Assembly: GCA_015485245.1 (NCBI GenBank)
Contig: WFTY01000167.1
Coordinates: forward strand, 1 to 18,613
Length of the DNA stretch: 18,613 nt
Direction: 5' to 3'
Source of the DNA: Anaerolineales bacterium
Lineage (GTDB): Bacteria > Chloroflexota > Anaerolineae > Anaerolineales > UBA11858
Below are positions 14,595 to 18,613 of the stretch, one piece after another. The translations under genes were made by a program, and so were the position numbers. Positions within the stretch are counted from its first letter, which is position 1. Every line of letters begins with the position of its first letter. The notes beneath the pieces are model-generated. The model worked only from the letters and a program-made list of their open reading frames with translations. It did no database searches and had not been told where the DNA came from.

Positions 14595-15977
14595 TTACGC
14601 CAACAACTCACTGGCAATTTGATTGTGTCGTTCAATAAGCGCGCCCTCGTCCAGAGTGGTCATCTGACCCTCGCTGACGACGATCTTTCCACCCACCACC
14701 GTATAATCCACACGGACGGGCTGGTCGAACACTACTGCGGAAACCGGATCGTGCAAACTACCGGCGTACTCCAGGCGGTTCAAATTCACAGCGAAGAAAT
14801 CGGCGCACTTCCCCACTTCAAGCGAGCCAATATCGGCGCGCCCCAACACCGCTGCCCCGCCACGCGTGCCCAGCCAGAGCGCCTGACGAGCGGTCATCAG
14901 CGTTCGCGTGGGGTCGTCCGAACGCGAGAACCCAGTGATGCCTTCACGCACGCGCGCCAGCAACATCGCCTGACGCACTTCAGCCAACAGGTGAGACCCA
15001 TCGTTCGAGGCCGAGCCGTCCACGCCGAGGCCGACGTTCACTCCCGCAGCCAGATACTCTTTAACCGGCGCGATCCCCGAAGCCAGGCGCATATTCGACG
15101 TGGGGCAATGCGCCACGCCGCAGTGATGCCGTGAGAAAACGGCAATTTCATCGGCGTTCACCCACACCGCATGCGCAAACCAGACATCCTCACCAACCCA
15201 TCCCAACTCTTGCATATATCCCACTGGCCGGTGGCCGAATTTCTCCAGACAAAAGGTTTCTTCGTCCTCGGTTTCCGCCAAATGGGTGTGTAAATGAACA
15301 TCGTACTGACGCGCCAGGGCGGCCGATTCACGCATCAGGTCACCCGTCACACTGAAGGGGGAACATGGCGCCAGCACGATCTGGGTGAACGATCCCGGCG
15401 CGGGGTCGTGATAGGTTTCGATCAAACGCTGACTATCTTTCAGAATGACATCTTCATCATCCACTACGCTGTCCGGCGGCAATCCCCCCTTGCTCTCCCC
15501 CAACGACATCGAGCCGCGCGAGGCGTGCAAGCGCAGACCAACTTCCCGCGCGGCCAAAATTTCATCATCCAGCTTCGAGCCGTTAGGGAAAAGATAGAGA
15601 TGATCTGAGGCTGTAGTACACCCTGAGAGCGCCAGCTCGGTCAGGGCAGTTTTAGTGGAAACGCGAATGGCTTCCGGGGTTAACCGCGCCCAAATAGGAT
15701 ACAACGTAGTCAACCAGTTGAACAAATTGGCGTCCTGCGCCGCGGGGACAACTCGAGTGAGAGTCTGGTAAAAATGATGATGCGTGTTAACCAACCCAGG
15801 GAAAACAATGTGCCCTGAGAGGTCCAAGATTTCATCTGCGGTCTGCGGCAACGCAGAGGTCGGCCCTACTTGCTCAATAAAGCCATCGCGTATAAAAAGA
15901 CCACCATCCGCGATTTCACGGTGGTGGTCATCCATAGTGACAAGCAATTGCGCATTGCGAACCAGAAGAGTGGGCAT
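14595..15977 (-). CDS. 8-oxoguanine deaminase (ATZ/TRZ-like amidohydrolase)
   Basis: A 460-residue cytosolic amidohydrolase. Metal ligands are in NTHHHFYQTL (His66, His68), HLHTHLAETEDE, the His in WFAHAVWVN and the Asp in GLGVDGSASND. The sequences FYQTLTRVVPAAQD, LTTLYPIWARLTPEA, GCTTASDHLYLFPNG and RGSMSLGESKGGLPPDSVV closely resemble the characterised 8-oxoguanine deaminase of Pseudomonas aeruginosa (PA0142), so conversion of 8-oxoguanine to urate plus ammonia is the best call. Related enzymes, including SsnA of purine gene clusters, share the fold, so substrate breadth is uncertain. ATG 15977 is preceded by CAGGAAT; a 24-codon upstream extension is rejected because it lacks family similarity and would cover one of the operators. 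It is the first gene of the regulated operon. Confidence 0.9.
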   Translation of the reverse strand: MPTLLVRNAQLLVTMDDHHREIADGGLFIRDGFIEQVGPTSALPQTADEILDLSGHIVFPGLVNTHHHFYQTLTRVVPAAQDANLFNWLTTLYPIWARLTPEAIRVSTKTALTELALSGCTTASDHLYLFPNGSKLDDEILAAREVGLRLHASRGSMSLGESKGGLPPDSVVDDEDVILKDSQRLIETYHDPAPGSFTQIVLAPCSPFSVTGDLMRESAALARQYDVHLHTHLAETEDEETFCLEKFGHRPVGYMQELGWVGEDVWFAHAVWVNADEIAVFSRHHCGVAHCPTSNMRLASGIAPVKEYLAAGVNVGLGVDGSASNDGSHLLAEVRQAMLLARVREGITGFSRSDDPTRTLMTARQALWLGTRGGAAVLGRADIGSLEVGKCADFFAVNLNRLEYAGSLHDPVSAVVFDQPVRVDYTVVGGKIVVSEGQMTTLDEGALIERHNQIASELLA

Positions 15978-16002
15978 AGGATTCCTGTTCCCGCGTTCGG
16001 CT

Positions 16003-16017
16003 AATTGTCTGACAACC
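16003..16017. promoter_or_regulatory. GntR operator, promoter-proximal downstream copy
   Basis: AATTGTCTGACAACC contains the perfect palindrome TTGTC-T-GACAA at 16005-16015. The GT-N3-AC core fits known GntR-family sites. It overlaps the expected transcription start of the deaminase operon, a place where binding would block initiation. An identical 15-base copy lies 45 bases away. Confidence 0.7.
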
Positions 16018-16020
16018 ACT

Positions 16021-16049
16021 AGTTTAGCAGATGCCCGTCCCGCTGTCAA
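16021..16049 (-). promoter_or_regulatory. Sigma70-like promoter of the purine deaminase operon
   Basis: On the minus strand a perfect TTGACA (16049-16044) and TAAACT (16026-16021) are separated by 17 bases. The expected start near 16014 gives a leader of about 37 bases to the ATG at 15977. The two operators overlap the -35 box and the start region. Confidence 0.7.
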
Positions 16050-16062
16050 TTGTCTGACAACC
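16048..16062. promoter_or_regulatory. GntR operator, upstream copy overlapping the -35 box
   Basis: A second exact copy of AATTGTCTGACAACC, with the palindrome TTGTCTGACAA at 16050-16060. Its edge shares two bases with the TTGACA box. The 45-base spacing from the other copy puts the sites on roughly the same helical face, which would suit cooperative binding or a small loop. Confidence 0.7.
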
Positions 16063-16071
16063 CATTAAGCC

Positions 16072-16101
16072 AAAACGCCCGCCCCATTTACCGGGCGGGC
16101 G
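16072..16101 (-). terminator. Intrinsic terminator of the secreted repeat protein gene
   Basis: A perfect 9-bp GC stem (16076-16084 with 16093-16101) and an 8-base loop are followed, in the minus direction, by TTTT at 16075-16072. It begins 21 bases after the stop codon of the gene at 16123-17055 and ends just before the operator region, insulating the purine operon from upstream transcription. Confidence 0.75.
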
Positions 16102-16122
16102 CGTGGTATCACGAAGAAAAAC

Positions 16123-17055
16123 TTACTCTTGTGTTGTTTCGTCCAATAACCCGTTATCAATCGTGTAAGCCGGGCTAAACATGGCAATGCCATTCCCATT
16201 CGGAGAAACGAAGAAGGTGCCGGTAACCTGCTGGAAATCCATAAAGTAGCTATACTTATACACGCCAACCACCAGCCGGACGCGATTCTCACCAGGGTTT
16301 ACCGTGAGCAGGTAGTTTTCCGGCCCCACCAGGGAGAGAATGATGGGGAACGAAGCGTGGTTAATCAGCCGGAAATCAGCCACATTTGCAGCGCCGTAGA
16401 CGCGATCGGGGCTATCATACCACTCGCAAGAATAAAGATAAAACTGCGTCGTTCCATTGGGCAGGATATCGACCACGCCGTTGAAGTCGCGATCGCAGGC
16501 ATCATACTTGTAGATCGTCTCACCCGAGAACACCTCAATAGTCGAGAAGCCCGGCGGAATCTCAAACGTTTCGTCTTCGTAGCCGATCAACTCGAGCGAA
16601 ATAGTTTTTCCAAGATGATTCTTCACCTGCATGGTGGTTTTCTGACTCGCACACGGATAAATCGTGAGCGTGATATCTTTTTTCATCACAAGTTCGCCGT
16701 CAATAACATCGGCAACATCCTTGCCACATACGCGATAAGCATAGTAGAAAGTTTTGTCTTGCTCCAGCGCAACTTCAACGCTTTCTCCCGCGGGCACGAT
16801 GACAATTCTCAAACCATCATTGAACTCTTTATGATCTGCTTCATCTTGCGATCCATAGTTGGACTTCTTGCTTCCCTCGCTCTTCGCCCAAGCATCAGCC
16901 GTATAAATCTCCACACGAACATCACGACGCGTTTTGTTCTCAACTCGGAATGTTTTTGTTTCAGCCGCACGCGCGACAGCATACCCCCCCATAGCAGCAA
17001 CCAACGCTACAACCAGGGCAAGCAAGGCAAACGAAAATGGGTGTCTAGTTTTCAT
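16123..17055 (-). CDS. Secreted protein of unknown function with three beta-rich repeats
   Basis: I do not recognise this 310-residue protein. A Sec signal peptide (basic start, hydrophobic stretch 7-28) is likely cleaved after ARA near residue 30. The mature part has three related modules at about 34-135, 140-210 and 226-294, each with the pattern V-x-N...I-x-L...PG-E/F...V...Y-x-Y...G...NG...Y-x-x-C. Module 1 carries an extra polar insertion (about 52-80). Modules 1 and 2 each have two cysteines (110/135 and 187/210), probably disulfides, while module 3 has neither. The pattern suggests a repeated beta-sandwich. ATG 17055 fits GGAG 6 bases upstream better than the adjacent ATG at 17058; a longer start at 17088 has no signal. 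It is transcribed alone from its own promoter to a terminator. Its base composition looks lower in GC than its neighbours. Confidence 0.85.
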   Translation of the reverse strand: MKTRHPFSFALLALVVALVAAMGGYAVARAAETKTFRVENKTRRDVRVEIYTADAWAKSEGSKKSNYGSQDEADHKEFNDGLRIVIVPAGESVEVALEQDKTFYYAYRVCGKDVADVIDGELVMKKDITLTIYPCASQKTTMQVKNHLGKTISLELIGYEDETFEIPPGFSTIEVFSGETIYKYDACDRDFNGVVDILPNGTTQFYLYSCEWYDSPDRVYGAANVADFRLINHASFPIILSLVGPENYLLTVNPGENRVRLVVGVYKYSYFMDFQQVTGTFFVSPNGNGIAMFSPAYTIDNGLLDETTQE

Positions 17056-17114
17056 CATAAGCTCCTTCGCCAGATACCATGCAGGCATTCAGACTTTTTC
17101 TTCAGAGTGTCTGG

Positions 17115-17143
17115 ATTATACCAACAAACCCTGTCTCCCCCAA
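17115..17143 (-). promoter_or_regulatory. Sigma70-like promoter of the secreted repeat protein
   Basis: The minus strand has a perfect TATAAT (17120-17115) and TTGGGG (17143-17138) with a 17-base spacer, in the 98-base gap between the propeller gene and the secreted protein gene. The leader would be about 50 bases. No terminator for the propeller gene is apparent in this gap. Confidence 0.65.
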
Positions 17144-17153
17144 GTCGCCACTT

Positions 17154-18613
17154 TTACGGTCCAGCAGGGCGCCAATCGACGTCAAACTCCCAGCCGGAAG
17201 CGTCCGTCAGTGGGGTGATCTCCTGAGCACCCGCGCGCAGCAGATAGATATCATGTTGTTCGCCGGCTTTCCAGCTTTCAAAAGCCAGCCATTGCCCATC
17301 CGGAGAGATGCCAAGCTCGCGCATTGGAATTGTCCCCGGGTAAGGATACAGGCGGAATTCCGCCGCCCCACCATCAGGATAACGCGCGCCCATTAAACGC
17401 GGAATACCACCCTGCTCGCGCTGAGTGAAATAGATCGTTTGACCATCCGGCGACCAGACCGGGTATTGATCCCACAGTCCCCCACTTGCCGAAAAGCGCA
17501 TTTGCTCGCTCCCATCCGGGTTCATATGCCAGATCTGATAAGGGCCATTACGCGTAGTGACAAAAACGATCTTCTTGCCATCCGGTGACCACTCCGCCTG
17601 CGCATCCCAGAAATCACCCAGCGACAACAACGTGGATTCTCCCGAAGTCATATCTAACAAATATAACTGCGGGCGACCATCCTCGCGCAAAGCCGAATAC
17701 ACCACCTTATTTCCATCAGGCGACCAGGCCGGATCAAACGCGCCCACCCCTACGACCGGTAACGGCTGTATGTCGGTGCCATCCGCGTTAATGACAAACA
17801 ATCCTGCCCCCGGGTACAGCTCCTGGTTTTCGCGACAAGGAGAGACAAACACCAGCTGAGACCCATCCGGCGCCCAATCAGGTTGACAGGCGCCAAGTTG
17901 TACATCGGTTACCTGAACCAACCCGCTACCATCGACATTCATCACCCAGATCTGCGGCACACCGGTGCGATCGGAGGCAAAGGCGATTTGCCCATAACCA
18001 CCGCCATATGGCGTTGCCGTCGGAGGCAGTGTGACGGTAGGAGCCGCCGTTTTGCGCGGCGTTCGCGTCGCGGTGAGGGTGGAAGTCAGCGTCACAGTAG
18101 CGGTATCTGTAAAGGTGATTGTCGGCGTCTGGGTTGCAAATGGCGACAGCGTCATAGACGGCTCCTGCGAACTTGTCGCCGTTATCGTCGCGACCATGGT
18201 CTCCGTGGGCAACGCTGAAGGCACAGTCGCGCTGAGAGTGGCGGTATTCTCCGGCGTGAGGGAAACCATCTCCGTCGCAGTCGAGGAGGGAGGCGGAAAG
18301 GCTGCCGCCAGAGGCGGATAAACCTGCGCCAGCGAATCCAACGCCTCTCGACCCAACGCGGGGTTAAGCCAGTACAACGTCGCACCACCCACAAGCAGCA
18401 AAAACAGCATGAAAACTAAACCAATCAGGCACCCCCGTCGCATTGGGCCGGGTTTCGAGGGAGGAGAGCGGTGACCACCGCCCACTGCTGCGCTGACGGG
18501 GAGCGGTCCGCGCGCTCCAGAATGAGAACTCGCCTCCGCGGGCGATTTTCCAGAGGGCGGTCCGCCGCCCGGTGCGGCCTCTCCCACAGCAAGCTGACGT
18601 CGTTTGATACCCC
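17154..18613 (-). CDS. Membrane-anchored TolB/PD40-type beta-propeller protein (5' end outside window)
   Basis: The frame is open to the window edge, so the true start is probably upstream; a GTG at 18587 is only a nominal start. Counting from that GTG, a Pro/Gly/Ser-rich, probably cytoplasmic segment (1-48) leads to RRGC and a single membrane helix (about 50-73). An extracellular linker very rich in Thr, Ser and Pro (about 98-195) follows. The C-terminal domain has repeated PD40 blades: FASDRTGVPQIWVMNVDGS, then WAPDGSQLVF, WSPDGNKVVY, WSPDGKKIVF, WSPDGQTIYF and ISPDGQWLAF, consistent with a six-bladed propeller. Such propellers usually bind proteins, peptides or polysaccharides; no catalytic motif is seen. 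Similar linker-propeller proteins are common in Chloroflexota. The missing N-terminus could hold a signalling domain, but nothing visible shows that. Confidence 0.85.
   Translation of the reverse strand, partial: GIKRRQLAVGEAAPGGGPPSGKSPAEASSHSGARGPLPVSAAVGGGHRSPPSKPGPMRRGCLIGLVFMLFLLLVGGATLYWLNPALGREALDSLAQVYPPLAAAFPPPSSTATEMVSLTPENTATLSATVPSALPTETMVATITATSSQEPSMTLSPFATQTPTITFTDTATVTLTSTLTATRTPRKTAAPTVTLPPTATPYGGGYGQIAFASDRTGVPQIWVMNVDGSGLVQVTDVQLGACQPDWAPDGSQLVFVSPCRENQELYPGAGLFVINADGTDIQPLPVVGVGAFDPAWSPDGNKVVYSALREDGRPQLYLLDMTSGESTLLSLGDFWDAQAEWSPDGKKIVFVTTRNGPYQIWHMNPDGSEQMRFSASGGLWDQYPVWSPDGQTIYFTQREQGGIPRLMGARYPDGGAAEFRLYPYPGTIPMRELGISPDGQWLAFESWKAGEQHDIYLLRAGAQEITPLTDASGWEFDVDWRPAGP

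Noticed and set aside
14570..14635. A 22-codon upstream extension of adenine deaminase
   Set aside because: It overlaps the end of the preceding gene, while ATG 14569 has a good ribosome binding site and gives the normal family length.
17154..18587. Treating GTG 18587 as the true start of the propeller protein
   Set aside because: The frame has no stop up to base 18613 and GTG has no clear ribosome site, so the gene is better described as partial.

Overview
This window looks like part of a bacterial chromosome, most likely a member of the Chloroflexota of the Anaerolineae type. That guess rests on moderately high GC content, a membrane-anchored beta-propeller with a Thr/Pro/Ser-rich linker typical of that phylum, and purple-membrane-independent, Gram-variable style lipoproteins; no rRNA or marker gene is present, so it is inference. 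Every gene I can support lies on the minus strand, so transcription runs from high to low coordinates. Coding density is high and no gene-free stretch exceeds about 200 bases.

Layout in transcription order. (1) 18613-17154: a partial membrane-anchored TolB/PD40 beta-propeller protein. (2) 17055-16123: a secreted protein of unknown function made of three related beta-rich repeats, with its own sigma70-like promoter and a clear intrinsic terminator. (3) 15977-12078: a purine salvage/catabolism operon of 8-oxoguanine deaminase, adenine deaminase and a GntR/UTRA repressor. It is preceded by a TTGACA/TAAACT promoter flanked by two identical palindromic operators. (4) 11988-8962: an aspartate-carbamoyltransferase-like protein, a knotted YgeW-type carbamoyltransferase and a carbamate kinase, ending in a hairpin that may be a terminator. 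(5) 8776-3681: a complete BMP/PnrA-type ABC importer (lipoprotein, double ATPase, two permeases), but the last permease is cut by one in-frame amber codon. (6) 3610-1: a second BMP-type importer in a different gene order (permease, permease, lipoprotein, ATPase), whose ATPase runs off the left edge.

Read together, the genes suggest uptake of purine nucleosides or bases by two importers and deamination of adenine to hypoxanthine and of 8-oxoguanine to urate. Further breakdown would give ureido compounds, whose carbamoyl group could be moved to phosphate by one or both carbamoyltransferases and used by carbamate kinase to make ATP. This resembles the purine-linked yge/ssnA/arcC gene neighbourhoods known from Escherichia coli and anaerobic gut bacteria. 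The ring-opening enzymes (xanthine dehydrogenase, hydantoinase) are not in this window, so the full pathway is inference.

Points of note: the double operator around the purine promoter; the single amber codon in an otherwise intact permease; an ATCase-like enzyme that appears to lack two canonical aspartate-site residues; stem-loops placed between lipoprotein and ATPase genes in both transporters; two long imperfect palindromes between the carbamoyltransferase genes; and the three-repeat secreted protein with paired loss of cysteines in its last repeat.
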